A stretch of DNA of 64,000 nucleotides, from assembly GCF_014764445.1 (NCBI RefSeq), contig NZ_CP061721.1, positions 1,054,001 to 1,118,000 of the forward strand, written 5' to 3'. This stretch comes from Pseudarthrobacter sp. BIM B-2242 (lineage in GTDB: Bacteria > Actinomycetota > Actinomycetes > Actinomycetales > Micrococcaceae). Positions 35,459 through 44,337 of the stretch are shown piece by piece. Numbering within the stretch: the first letter of the stretch is position 1; every line of letters begins with the position of its first letter. The notes under the pieces were generated by a model. It searched no databases. It saw only the letters and a list, made by a program, of their open reading frames with translations, and was not told where the DNA came from. Made by a program: the position numbers and the translations under genes.

Positions 35459-37597
35459 TCAGTCGGGGACAGAGCGGCTCTCTAATCCCACCAGCGCCTG
35501 TCCGGCGTTTTTTAGCGCGTGCCCGAAGCGGCAGACCGGTTCCGGATGCGAGAACAGGTAGCCCTGCAGCGAATCGCATTCCAAGGCGATAAGGTACCTG
35601 GCCTGCTCCTCGGTTTCGATGCCCTCGGCGGTGACAGTAAGTCCCAGGCTGTGCGCCATGTTGATCATGGAACTCAGGATCGGAAGGCGTTCGGCGCCGC
35701 TGCGCACCATGGAAACAAACGTCTTGTCGATCTTGACGATGTCCACCGGCAGGTCCTGCAGCCGTCCCAGCGAGGAGTAGCCGGTGCCGAAATCGTCCAG
35801 GGCCACACGGGCCCCGGCTTCCCGCAAACGGCTGAGCTGTTTGATTACGTTGCAGTCGGCGTCGAAGAACACACTCTCGGTGACCTCGAAGACCAGCTGG
35901 TAGGCGCCCACTCCGCTTGTCTCAGCCAAACGAAGGACTGCCTCCGCAAAGTCGGGTTCCTGCAGCTGGACGCCGGAGACGTTCATGGACAGCGACCGCG
36001 ACGGGTCCTCCCGGAGCCAGGACGCCAGCTGCTTCAGGCTTTGCGCCATCACCTCGCTGCCGAGTTCGTTGATGAGGCCGCTGCGTTCGGCCAAGGGGAT
36101 GAAGACTGCGGGCGGGACGCGTTGGTCCTCGCGGTCCCAGCGGGCCAGTGCTTCAAATTTGACCACTCTGCCCATGCGCGGCGACACGATCGGCTGGAAC
36201 TCCACGGAAATCTCGCCCCGCCCGATGGCCAGTTGGAGGCCGGCTTCCAGGTCCGTGCGCTGGACCAGTGCCGTCATCATCTCGGGGTGGAACCGCAGGA
36301 AACGGTTCTTTCCTGCCGCCTTGGCCGCGTACATGGCGATGTCTGCCTCGCGCAGCAGTTCCGAAGCCGCCCGGGCTTCCCGGCCCACGGAGGCGAGTCC
36401 CAGGCTCAGGCTGGGGCGGAGCATGGTGCCCTCGATCGTGAACGGCACGTGCAGGCAGCGGACAATGCACTCCGCGATGGCGTCCACATCGGGGCAGGCC
36501 GTCAGCAGCACCACAAACTCGTCGCCGCCAAGCCGGGCCACCACGTCCGCGGTAGGGACGCAGCCCCTAAGCCGGCGGGCCACCTCCACCAGCATGACAT
36601 CGCCCGCATGGTGGCCCAGGATGTCGTTGACCTCCTTGAAGTCATCCAGGTCAAGCAGGAGGACGTCCACGGACTTGAGCCGCGGTTCTTTGAGAGCGTT
36701 GAGGAGTTCAGCGTTGAACACCGCCCTGTTGGCCAACCCGGTCAGCGGGTCCTGGAATGCCATGGCCCGCAGCTGCTCGGCCTGGGCCGCCAGGTCGGTC
36801 AGGGCCTGCTCGGCCTGCTCCTGGGCCATCCGGCGCGGGGTGACATCGCGGAAACTCCAGACCCGTCCCACAATCCGATCGCCCACTTTCTGCGGGCGCG
36901 AATACCGCTCGAACGTCCGGCCGTCAAGGAAATCGATGGTGTCGTGGCTTTCCGCGCTGGAATCCGCGGTCAGTTTCTCTACACGGGCCAGGAACGCTTC
37001 AGGGTCCTTCACCTGGCTGAGGATCAGCTGCATGGCTGGCTCGTCCGAATCGGCCTTCATCATGTCCGGCGGAATGCCCCACATCGTCAGGAACTGCTCA
37101 TTCAGCCCGGCGATCCTGCCCTCGGAGCTGATGACCAGTATCCCGTCTGCTGTCGACTCCAAGGTGGCGGTCAGGAGCGACATCGCCTCGCTCAGGTCAG
37201 CGTCAGCGCTCTTCCGGTGCCCGGTGCTCCGGACCGAAACGAGCAACACCTGCGGGCCGCCGTCGTCGACCAGGGAACCGGCAATTTCGGCGGCGAACTC
37301 AGTGCCGTCCCGGTGCACTCCATACACCTCGCGCGGCGGCTGCGGATCGTCGGGCCGGGCCAACAGTTGTGCCCGGAGCAGCGCCGTCTCATTGTGGAAG
37401 CCCTCCGAAAGGAGCATCCAGTGGTTGCTGCCGGTCAGCTCCTCGCGGGAATAGCCGAAGAGCCTGCTGGCCGCGGTGTTCGCCACGAGGACGGTGCCGT
37501 CCGCATCCAGGGCGAGGAGTGCGTCCGGGCTGGCATCAAGGAGCGCGCCGAACGATGGTGCCCCGAAAACCTTGTTCTGCCGCCTGGATCCCCCCAT
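35459..37597 (-). CDS. PAS-GGDEF-EAL cyclic-di-GMP protein
   Basis: 712-aa bifunctional signalling protein with no membrane segments. Two PAS domains (about 15-120 and 135-255) precede a GGDEF domain (about 275-435, intact RLGGDEFVVLL) and an EAL domain (about 450-700). The EAL site residues KFEALARW, SMNVSG, FEVTES, DDFGTGYSS, KIDKTFV and TAEGIET are all present. The inhibitory RxxD site before GGDEF reads PTAD, so product inhibition is probably lost. It may make and break c-di-GMP, with the PAS domains sensing the input. It lies 58 bp after ugdh on the same strand. The start is the ATG at 37595-37597. Confidence 0.93.
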   Translation of the reverse strand: MGGSRRQNKVFGAPSFGALLDASPDALLALDADGTVLVANTAASRLFGYSREELTGSNHWMLLSEGFHNETALLRAQLLARPDDPQPPREVYGVHRDGTEFAAEIAGSLVDDGGPQVLLVSVRSTGHRKSADADLSEAMSLLTATLESTADGILVISSEGRIAGLNEQFLTMWGIPPDMMKADSDEPAMQLILSQVKDPEAFLARVEKLTADSSAESHDTIDFLDGRTFERYSRPQKVGDRIVGRVWSFRDVTPRRMAQEQAEQALTDLAAQAEQLRAMAFQDPLTGLANRAVFNAELLNALKEPRLKSVDVLLLDLDDFKEVNDILGHHAGDVMLVEVARRLRGCVPTADVVARLGGDEFVVLLTACPDVDAIAECIVRCLHVPFTIEGTMLRPSLSLGLASVGREARAASELLREADIAMYAAKAAGKNRFLRFHPEMMTALVQRTDLEAGLQLAIGRGEISVEFQPIVSPRMGRVVKFEALARWDREDQRVPPAVFIPLAERSGLINELGSEVMAQSLKQLASWLREDPSRSLSMNVSGVQLQEPDFAEAVLRLAETSGVGAYQLVFEVTESVFFDADCNVIKQLSRLREAGARVALDDFGTGYSSLGRLQDLPVDIVKIDKTFVSMVRSGAERLPILSSMINMAHSLGLTVTAEGIETEEQARYLIALECDSLQGYLFSHPEPVCRFGHALKNAGQALVGLESRSVPD

Positions 37598-37655
37598 GCG
37601 CAACCACCCCCACGGACATCATAAAGTGATTGCCAACATCGCGGGGCTAAAAGCG

Positions 37656-39050
37656 TCATTTTGCGGTCAGGCGGTCCGAAGCTTGGCTGGCGCCGCCGGG
37701 GTTGGTGCCGCCGGGGTTGGTGCCCAGCCCGCGGACCGTCCAGCCCTCGGCCAGCCAGGCTGCAGCGTCCAGGACGTTCCGCGCATCCAGAACCACCCGG
37801 CGCCGGACGAGTCCGCCCGCAACAGCAGGGCACAGACGCCGGTATTCGTCCCACTCGGTCAGAAGCAGCACCAGCTCGGCCCCCTCCAGAGCCCGTGATG
37901 CGGAGGCCTCAAACCGCAGCTGGGGATAACGCAGCCAGGCGTGGTTTACGGCTTTCGGGTCCGTCACGGTTACGTGCGCACCGGCTGCCGCCAGCCGGGC
38001 GGCGACGTCCAGTGCGGGGGAGTCACGGATGTCATCTGTCTCCGGCTTGAAAGCGGCACCAAGAACGGAGATGGCCCGCCCGGAAACTGTCCCGCCGCAC
38101 AGTTCCTCAGCCAGTGAGACGGTCCGGATCCGCTGGCGGACGTTCACGGCATCCACAATGCCCATCAGGTCGTTGACCGGCTCCACGCCGAGGGCCGCTG
38201 CCTGGCTGCGGAGGCTGCGGATGTCCTTGGGCAGGCACCCGCCGCCGAAGCCGAGACCGGCGTGCATGTAGCGGTTCCCGATGCGCGGGTCCATACCCAT
38301 CGCCTCGCTGAGTTCGGCAACGTCCGCCCCGGACGCGTCGCAGAGTTCGGCGATGGCGTTGATGAAACTGACCTTGGTGGCCAGATAGGCGTTGGCTGCC
38401 GATTTGATCAGCTCGGCCGTGGCGAAGTTGCACACCAGACGCGGGATGCCTGCGTTCAGCAAGGGCTCGTAGACGGCGTCCAGGGCGGCCGTCACCCCGC
38501 GGGGAGCGCCCGTCCCGGGGTTGAAGGCGGCGGCCCGCCCGCCCTCGACGCCGTACACCAGCCGGTCCGGTACCAGCGTGTCCTTTACAGCCGTGCCCTG
38601 CCGCAGGAACTCCGGGTTCCAGCCCAGCTGCACATCCGGCCGCTCCGCCAGGACATCGCGGAGCATGTCCACCGTGCCCACGGGCACCGTTGATTTACCG
38701 ACGACGACGGCGCCCCTCGCCAGGTGCGGGAGCAGCGCCCCGGCGGCGGCCACCAGGAAGGTGAGGTCGGCGCCGTCGGACGTCTTGGACTGCGGCGTTC
38801 CGACGCACAGGAAGTGCACCTGGGCGCCCGCGGCAGCGGCGAAGTCCGTGGAAAACTTCAGGCGGCCGGTGGTGCGGCCATCTCTCAGGAGTTCGTCGAG
38901 GCCGGGCTCAAAGAAGGGCGCCAGGCCGCGGCCCAGCTGGTCCACTTTGGCCGCGTCCACGTCGATGCCCACCACTGAATGGCCCATGGACGCGAGCGTG
39001 GCCGCGTGCACAGCGCCAAGGTAACCGCAGCCGATCACAGATATTTTCAC
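37656..39050 (-). CDS. UDP-glucose 6-dehydrogenase
   Basis: 464-aa enzyme oxidising UDP-glucose to UDP-glucuronate with two NAD+. Rossmann motif GCGYLG at 7-12, Lys 216 and Asn 220 (ELIKSAANAYLATKV), catalytic C272 in GFGGGCLPKD. Normal length. The start is the GTG at 39048-39050, which overlaps the upstream glycosyltransferase stop (GTGA) and has GAGGAG nearby. It probably supplies precursor for a cell-surface polysaccharide. The C-terminus carries two GTNPG units from a 15-bp duplication. Confidence 0.93.
   Translation of the reverse strand: MKISVIGCGYLGAVHAATLASMGHSVVGIDVDAAKVDQLGRGLAPFFEPGLDELLRDGRTTGRLKFSTDFAAAAGAQVHFLCVGTPQSKTSDGADLTFLVAAAGALLPHLARGAVVVGKSTVPVGTVDMLRDVLAERPDVQLGWNPEFLRQGTAVKDTLVPDRLVYGVEGGRAAAFNPGTGAPRGVTAALDAVYEPLLNAGIPRLVCNFATAELIKSAANAYLATKVSFINAIAELCDASGADVAELSEAMGMDPRIGNRYMHAGLGFGGGCLPKDIRSLRSQAAALGVEPVNDLMGIVDAVNVRQRIRTVSLAEELCGGTVSGRAISVLGAAFKPETDDIRDSPALDVAARLAAAGAHVTVTDPKAVNHAWLRYPQLRFEASASRALEGAELVLLLTEWDEYRRLCPAVAGGLVRRRVVLDARNVLDAAAWLAEGWTVRGLGTNPGGTNPGGASQASDRLTAK
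37692..37721 (-). repeat. 15-bp tandem duplication at the UDP-glucose dehydrogenase C-terminus
   Basis: Two perfect 15-bp units (37692-37706, 37707-37721) keep the frame and add one GTNPG pentapeptide beyond the folded domain. Confidence 0.85.
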
Positions 39051-40267
39051 AGGGACACTCCTCGTTTGGTGACGGCGGGCCCAACTACCGGGCGGACCGG
39101 CGGCGCCGGACGGACCGGCTTGGGTACCGGCACGCCGGTGATTACTGAGCGGTACTGTCCTACAAGCTGGGCACACAGCGCGGGCCACGTCCGGTCCTGA
39201 ACCGAAGCGTGGGCGGCTGTGGCGAAGGCGCGGCGCTTGGCGTCGTCGCCCATGAGGTCCATGACGTGGGCGCGGAAACCCGCGAGGTCGCCTGGCTGGT
39301 AGAGCCAGCCGGTGCGGGAGTTTTCGACCAGGTCCAGGGGTCCGCCGCGGCCGGTCGCCACCACCGGGACCCCTGACGCCATGGCTTCCTGGATGGTCTG
39401 GCAGAACGTCTCGAACTCGCCGGGGTGGACAAAGAGGTCAAAGGACGCCACAGCCCTCGCCAGTTCCTCGCCGCCGAGGAAGCCGGTGAACACCGCGCCG
39501 GGCAGGGCTTCCTGCAACGCTGTCCGCTGCGGGCCGTCGCCCACAATTACCAGCCTGCTGTTGGGCACGGTGGCGAGGGCGGAGAGGTCCTCCACCTGCT
39601 TTTCGATGGCCAGCCGGCCGACATACCCGATGATCCGCTCACCGCCGGGGGCCACGGAAGCCCGCCATCCGGCGTCGCGCTTTTCCGGCGAAAACCGCGC
39701 CGTATCCACACCGCGCCGCCACATGTCCACCCGCGGAATCCCGCGGCCGCGCAACTGGTTCAGCGCGAACGTGGAGGGCACCAGGGTCCGCGTGGCCATC
39801 AGGTGGATGTTCTCCACCCGGTTCCACGCCCAGTTCTCCAGGAACGGCACGCCATACCGGGCCGCGTAGCTGGGAACCTCGGTCTGGTAGATGGCTATGG
39901 TGGGGATCCGCAACTGGTGCGCGGCCTGCACGGCCCGCCACCCCAGGATGAACGGGGAGGCAAGGTGGACGATGTCCGGCGCGTAATCGGCAAGGATTCG
40001 CTTGACCCGGTACACACCGCCCATCGCCACGCGCACATTCGTGTAGCCCGCCAGCGGAACCGCGGGAACCCGGTGCACCTTCGCACCGTGAACCACCTCG
40101 GACGTCCCGGCAAACTCGGCCACCGCGTCAGCGACGGCGTGGGTTGACGGGGCAATGACCAGGACGTCGTGACCCTGGTCCTCCAGGTGCTCCAGCACCC
40201 GCAGGATGGAGTGCGTAACCCCGTTCATCAGCGGCAGGAATGATTCGGCAACAATTGCGATCCTCAC
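39047..40267 (-). CDS. GT4-family mannosyl/glycosyltransferase, MgtA-like
   Basis: 406-aa GT-B glycosyltransferase. The N-terminal acceptor domain (RIAIVAESFLPLMNGVTHSI, IYQTEVPSYAARYG) and the donor domain (IIGYVGRLAIEKQVEDL, HPGEFETFCQTIQEAMASG with the EX7E pair) resemble actinobacterial GDP-mannose-dependent mannosyltransferases acting on membrane glycolipids. The start is taken as the GTG at 40265-40267 at the start of conserved sequence, but its RBS spacing is poor and an earlier start is possible. It forms an operon with the UDP-glucose dehydrogenase (4-bp overlap). Confidence 0.85.
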   Translation of the reverse strand: MRIAIVAESFLPLMNGVTHSILRVLEHLEDQGHDVLVIAPSTHAVADAVAEFAGTSEVVHGAKVHRVPAVPLAGYTNVRVAMGGVYRVKRILADYAPDIVHLASPFILGWRAVQAAHQLRIPTIAIYQTEVPSYAARYGVPFLENWAWNRVENIHLMATRTLVPSTFALNQLRGRGIPRVDMWRRGVDTARFSPEKRDAGWRASVAPGGERIIGYVGRLAIEKQVEDLSALATVPNSRLVIVGDGPQRTALQEALPGAVFTGFLGGEELARAVASFDLFVHPGEFETFCQTIQEAMASGVPVVATGRGGPLDLVENSRTGWLYQPGDLAGFRAHVMDLMGDDAKRRAFATAAHASVQDRTWPALCAQLVGQYRSVITGVPVPKPVRPAPPVRPVVGPAVTKRGVSL

Positions 40268-40388
40268 CCCTTCACGGTGGGCGCCCCGCCTGACCGCGCG
40301 GGGACACCCGGGTTGAGCGCAGGGAAAGGTTGGGTGAACAGGGGAGGGCCCGCCGAACGATACAACGGAGTGCACTTCCCTTTAACTG

Positions 40389-40402
40389 GTAAGCATGCTT
40401 AC
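40389..40402. promoter_or_regulatory. Palindromic promoter-region motif, copy 2
   Basis: GTAAGCATGCTTAC is a perfect 14-bp palindrome 120 bp upstream of the PRC-barrel gene. It matches the motif at 33170-33181. Confidence 0.5.
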
Positions 40403-40521
40403 GGTAGAGGGGCGGCTGTACCGGGAACCTCAAGCAGACGGGGCTGGGGCCGCAACCGGAGGCGCGCGCCTTCCCGTACCAAGGCCTTGCGGCCGTTATC
40501 CCAGCACATCAAGGAGACATC

Positions 40522-41007
40522 ATGCTCATGAGGGAGAACATTGAAGACCTGCTCACCAGGGGCGGGCAGGTCGTAGGGTCCGACGGCGAGAAGATCGGTT
40601 CTATCGGCCAGCTTTATGCGGATGATGATACGGGCGAGCCCACGTGGGTCACCGTCAAAACGGGACTGTTCGGTACCTCGCAGTCGTTTATCCCCGTAGA
40701 AGGGGCCAGGATCGACGGCGACGACCTCGTGGTGCCCTACACCAAGGACCACGTCAAGGACGCTCCGAGGGTGGAGGCCGACGGGCACCTGGAACCCGAG
40801 GAGGAGGACCGCCTGTACGCCCACTACGAAAGGGGGACCCGCACTTACTCGGAGGCGCGCACAGACGCTGGCCTCGCCGACGCTGACCTCCGCGGGGATG
40901 CGGACCTGAACGCGGGTGCGGGTGCCGACACGCGTGCCAGCACGGACACTGCTACCGGAATGGACGCTGGTGCACGCCTTCGGCGGGATGGACTGCGCAA
41001 GCTGTAG
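40522..41007 (+). CDS. PRC-barrel domain protein
   Basis: 161-aa soluble protein. The PRC barrel is at about 10-85 (GGQVVGSDGEKIGSIGQLYA, TWVTVKTGLFGTSQSFIPV). A charged helix follows (EPEEEDRLYAHYERG) and then an Ala/Asp/Thr-rich tail. Such proteins are common in Arthrobacter and are often called stress-related, without biochemical proof. AAGGAGA precedes the ATG. A palindrome at 40389-40402 may control it. Confidence 0.85.
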   Translation: MLMRENIEDLLTRGGQVVGSDGEKIGSIGQLYADDDTGEPTWVTVKTGLFGTSQSFIPVEGARIDGDDLVVPYTKDHVKDAPRVEADGHLEPEEEDRLYAHYERGTRTYSEARTDAGLADADLRGDADLNAGAGADTRASTDTATGMDAGARLRRDGLRKL

Positions 41008-41016
41008 GCGGTAGGA

Positions 41017-41835
41017 CTACTCCGGGCCCAGGAGCTCCCGGGCCGCCTGCTGGGCTTCGAGCTCTTCGGGCGTCACCACTGATCCGGTGAGGAACCCGGC
41101 GCCGGCCATGGCCCGCCGAAGCTCCGTCTCGGTCCTCGGGGTGGACACGCCGTGGTGCGCCATGGCGTGGCAGTTGGCGCAGAGCGGAACCAGATCGGTA
41201 AGTGGATCCAGCTGGTAGCCGCCGCCCAGCCGCCACGGGGGCACCACGTGGTGGACGTCAATGAAGTCTCTGCCGATCTCCCCGTAGGCCACCTCGAACG
41301 AGAACCCGCAGGCCGCGCAGCTGCTGCCGCGGTGGGCGATGCAGGCCCGCCGCGCCTCCGGATCACGCTCGTACCGGTTGACCGGCACGCGGGTGACGGC
41401 CTCGTCCGGATAGGTGCCCGGCACCAGCTGGGTGGGGATTGAACCTTGCGGCGGACCGAACTCGGCCCAGACGCTGCGGAGGCCGGCCTCCTCCGCCGGA
41501 CCGAGCTGCCCGCCGTCCACCCCGCTGCCTCCCCACACGATGGCGGGTGCCGTCTTCAGGAGAACCTCAGCCGCCACCTGGTCGCCCAGCGGCAGGAGCG
41601 CATCAAAGGCGACCTGAATTTGCCCGCCGCTCCGGCCGACCACAACGCCATGGCCGATCAGCCCGGGACCACGGGGTCCCAGCAGGACAAGCCATACATC
41701 AGTTCCGGCGGCTACAGCCGGGGCCAGGTCCCACGGCTCCACGTGTAATCCGGCTACGGCAACGTGTTCAACAGCGGCCGCGTAGTTCCAGCGGTTCCAG
41801 TGGGCCGGGTCCCAGCCCAGGATGATGGCGCTCAT
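41017..41835 (-). CDS. HNH endonuclease-domain protein
   Basis: 272-aa protein. The N-terminal ~150 residues begin IILGWDPAHWNRWNYAAAVE, as in some stand-alone or type IV-restriction-like proteins. A C-terminal HNH domain has zinc Cys pairs CAACGF and CANCHAMAHH and the catalytic HH in DFIDVHHVVPP. It could be a modified-DNA restriction enzyme or a housekeeping nuclease. It lies downstream of the ALDH gene with a 106-bp gap. Confidence 0.8.
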   Translation of the reverse strand: MSAIILGWDPAHWNRWNYAAAVEHVAVAGLHVEPWDLAPAVAAGTDVWLVLLGPRGPGLIGHGVVVGRSGGQIQVAFDALLPLGDQVAAEVLLKTAPAIVWGGSGVDGGQLGPAEEAGLRSVWAEFGPPQGSIPTQLVPGTYPDEAVTRVPVNRYERDPEARRACIAHRGSSCAACGFSFEVAYGEIGRDFIDVHHVVPPWRLGGGYQLDPLTDLVPLCANCHAMAHHGVSTPRTETELRRAMAGAGFLTGSVVTPEELEAQQAARELLGPE

Positions 41836-41941
41836 GTGCCCATTGTTCCAGCGGGACTGCCCTGGTGCCCGCGGGAACCGCGGCGAGGCTGATCACCGGG
41901 TGGTCGCGGGCCGGTTTCCCGAGGGCAGAGGCGCCCGCGCG

Positions 41942-43414
41942 CTACACACCCGTATAGACGGTCTTGCCCCACGTGAAGAAGTCCAGCGCCGACCGGCCCT
42001 GTTCGCGGAAGGTGTTGGTGGAGGAATCCTTCACACCGCCAAACGGCACATTCAGATCCAGGCCCGCCGTGGGCCGGTTGACCTTGATGACGCCGGCCTG
42101 GGCACGGGCTGCGAAATCAGTGGCGCGTGCCAGTGAGTCGGTGCAGATGCCGGCGGTCAGGCCGTAACGGGAATCGTTGATGGCGGCGAGCCCGGCCTCA
42201 TAGTCCGGGACCTCAAGGACAGCCACCACCGGCCCGAAGATCTCCTCGGTCACCGCGGCGTCGTCGAACGGCATGCCGGTGAGCACCGCCGCCGGGAAGA
42301 ACAGCGCGCCGGAGGGGTCGCCGTCGTACGTTCCGTGCAGGAGCGTGGCACCGCGTTCGACGGCGGCACGCACCGCTGCCTGGTCCTGCTCGAACTGCTG
42401 CCGGCTCACCACGGCGCCCATGCGGGACGTGCCGTCGAGGCCGTCGCCGGTGCTGTAGGCCGCAGCTTCTTCGGTGAGTGCGGCCAGGAACTCTTCCCGG
42501 ACGCCGGGGGTGACGTAGACGCGGGACGTGGCGGTGCACGCCTGGCCGGTGAGGCCGAATGCGCCGGCGGCCACCACCTGGGCGGCCTTCCGGGGGTCGG
42601 CGTCGTCGAGGACCAGGACGCCGTTCTTGCCGCCCATTTCCAGCTGGACGCGGGCGCGGCGGCCGTTCAGGATCTCCTGCAGCCCCAGCCCCACATGGGT
42701 AGACCCGGTGAAGGAGAGCCCGGCGATGCGGGGGTCGCGGGCCAGGGCATCCCCCACCACGCGGCCCTTGCCGTGCACCACGTTGAACACGCCGGCGGGG
42801 AGCCCGGCGTCCTGCAGGGCGCGGGCCAGGTGGGTGGCCGATAGCGGGGTCAGTTCGGCGGGTTTGCTGACCACGGCGTTGCCGCTGACCAGTGCGGGAG
42901 CAGCTTTCCACGCCGGGATGGCGATGGGAAAGTTCCACGGCGTGATGAGCCCGACGACGCCGAGCGCCTCGCGCCGGGTAGTGATGGTGGTGTCCGGCAG
43001 ACCGCTGGGCAGGACCTCACCGGTGGCTGCCCAGCCCAGCGAGCCGAAGAAGCGCAGCACATCGGAAGCGCGCTTGACCTCGCCTTTGGCTTCGGCAAGG
43101 GTCTTGCCTTCCTCTCGGACCAGGTCTTCGGCGATGGCGGTCTGGCGGTCGATCAGAAGGTTGCCCGCGGTGATAAGGATGGCGCCGCGGGACGGTGCGG
43201 GCATGGCTGCCCAGCCCGGCTGGGCGGTGACAGCCGCGCTGATGGCGGCGTCGACGTCGTCCGCGGTGCCGCTGGGGGAGAGGGCTGCCAGTTCGCCGGG
43301 GCGGGCCGGGTTCATCCGCTCGGTGTCCGCCTCGCCGAGCCATTCGCCGTTGATAAGGTGCCGGGCGGTGAGGAGTTCGGTGTTAGTTGAGACGTCGGTG
43401 GCTGTGGAAGTCAT
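41942..43414 (-). CDS. NAD(P)-dependent aldehyde dehydrogenase
   Basis: 490-aa ALDH of normal length. N161 (ITPWNFPIAIP), general base E259 (QLEMGGKNGVLVLDD) and nucleophile C293 (GQACTATSRV) are present. It resembles semialdehyde dehydrogenases such as those for 2-oxoglutarate semialdehyde. It is the last gene of the eight-gene operon, 29 bp after the SDR, where it probably oxidises an aldehyde released by the lyase step (inference). Confidence 0.92.
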   Translation of the reverse strand: MTSTATDVSTNTELLTARHLINGEWLGEADTERMNPARPGELAALSPSGTADDVDAAISAAVTAQPGWAAMPAPSRGAILITAGNLLIDRQTAIAEDLVREEGKTLAEAKGEVKRASDVLRFFGSLGWAATGEVLPSGLPDTTITTRREALGVVGLITPWNFPIAIPAWKAAPALVSGNAVVSKPAELTPLSATHLARALQDAGLPAGVFNVVHGKGRVVGDALARDPRIAGLSFTGSTHVGLGLQEILNGRRARVQLEMGGKNGVLVLDDADPRKAAQVVAAGAFGLTGQACTATSRVYVTPGVREEFLAALTEEAAAYSTGDGLDGTSRMGAVVSRQQFEQDQAAVRAAVERGATLLHGTYDGDPSGALFFPAAVLTGMPFDDAAVTEEIFGPVVAVLEVPDYEAGLAAINDSRYGLTAGICTDSLARATDFAARAQAGVIKVNRPTAGLDLNVPFGGVKDSSTNTFREQGRSALDFFTWGKTVYTGV

Positions 43415-43443
43415 GGTGCTGTCCTTTGGAAAGAGTGGGGGAG

Positions 43444-44337
43444 CTAGAGGCTGCGGATCAGGCCGCCGTCGCAGCGGAGTGCGACTCCGGTGATGTACGA
43501 CGCCGGGGCGCTGCAGAGGAACGCGGCAGCGGCGCCGAACTCCTCGGGTTCGCCGTAGCGGCGGGCGGGAATGGTCTTGCGGGATTCGAGCTGGATGTCC
43601 TCCACCGAGGTGCCGCGCCGTTTGGCGGCGGCGTGGTCCAGTTCGGCCACCCGGTCCGTGGCGATCCTGCCGGGCAGAAGCATGTTGACGGTCACGGAGT
43701 CCAGCGCCACTTCGGCGGCGAGGGTCTTGAGGTAGCCGGCCAGGGCGGCCCGGCCGGTGTTGGAGACGGCGAGGTTGGGCAACGGGGCTGCCACTCCGCT
43801 GGAGCCGATGGCGAGGACACGGCCCCAGCGCCGTTCGCGCATCCCCGGCAGGACGTGCGAGACGAGGGCGTGGTGCGGCTTGACCAGCAGGTCGAAGGCG
43901 GCGGCGATGTCCTCGGAGGAGAGCGCCGCCGCGGCGCCTGGCTTGGGGCCCGGGCCGTTGAGGACCAGGATGTCGATGGGCCCCAGGTCCGCCACGGTCT
44001 GTTCGACAGCAGACGTGATGCCTTCCGGCGTTGTCAGGTCCGCCTCGATGGCCACCGCATCAAAGCCTGGCACGCGACTGCCGGCAGCCTCCGCGCCTGC
44101 GACCCCCGCGCCTGCGACCCCAGGGCCTGCGACCTCCGCGCCTGCGACCCCAGGGCCGCTAACCCTGTGTCCGTAGGCCGTCTGCAGCTCTGCGACGATC
44201 TCCTTGGCGCGGTCCCGGCGGCGGCCCACGATGGCCACCCGGACACCTTCGGCGGCGAGGGCGCGGGCCACGGCCAGGCCCAGGCCGCCCGTGGACGCAG
44301 CCACCAGGGCTGTTTTTCCAGCGATTCCCAGATCCAT
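43444..44337 (-). CDS. SDR-family protein with altered active site and repeat insert
   Basis: 297-aa SDR. Cofactor region KTALVAASTGGLGLAVARAL, NGPGP in place of NNAG, C-terminus AAFLCSAPASYITGVALRCD. The usual Tyr-x3-Lys aligns with SNTGRAAL, so the Tyr is replaced and the Lys is Arg, as in a divergent SDR subgroup; activity may be different. Between about residues 58 and 90 lies a pentapeptide repeat (GPGVA, GAEVA, GPGVA, GAGVA, GAEAA) absent from normal SDRs. The start ATG at 44335-44337 overlaps the DapA-type stop by one base. Confidence 0.85.
   Translation of the reverse strand: MDLGIAGKTALVAASTGGLGLAVARALAAEGVRVAIVGRRRDRAKEIVAELQTAYGHRVSGPGVAGAEVAGPGVAGAGVAGAEAAGSRVPGFDAVAIEADLTTPEGITSAVEQTVADLGPIDILVLNGPGPKPGAAAALSSEDIAAAFDLLVKPHHALVSHVLPGMRERRWGRVLAIGSSGVAAPLPNLAVSNTGRAALAGYLKTLAAEVALDSVTVNMLLPGRIATDRVAELDHAAAKRRGTSVEDIQLESRKTIPARRYGEPEEFGAAAAFLCSAPASYITGVALRCDGGLIRSL
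44095..44154 (-). repeat. 15-bp tandem repeat (4 units) inside the SDR gene
   Basis: Four 15-bp units beginning GCCTGCGACC (44095, 44110, 44125, 44140) alternate between two endings. They encode the GxxVA pentapeptides, so the frame is kept. Confidence 0.9.

Noticed and set aside
35519..37624. 701-aa plus-strand frame opposite the GGDEF-EAL gene
   Set aside because: Antisense shadow of a gene with intact domain motifs; the plus-strand translation has no family features and is an effect of high third-position GC.
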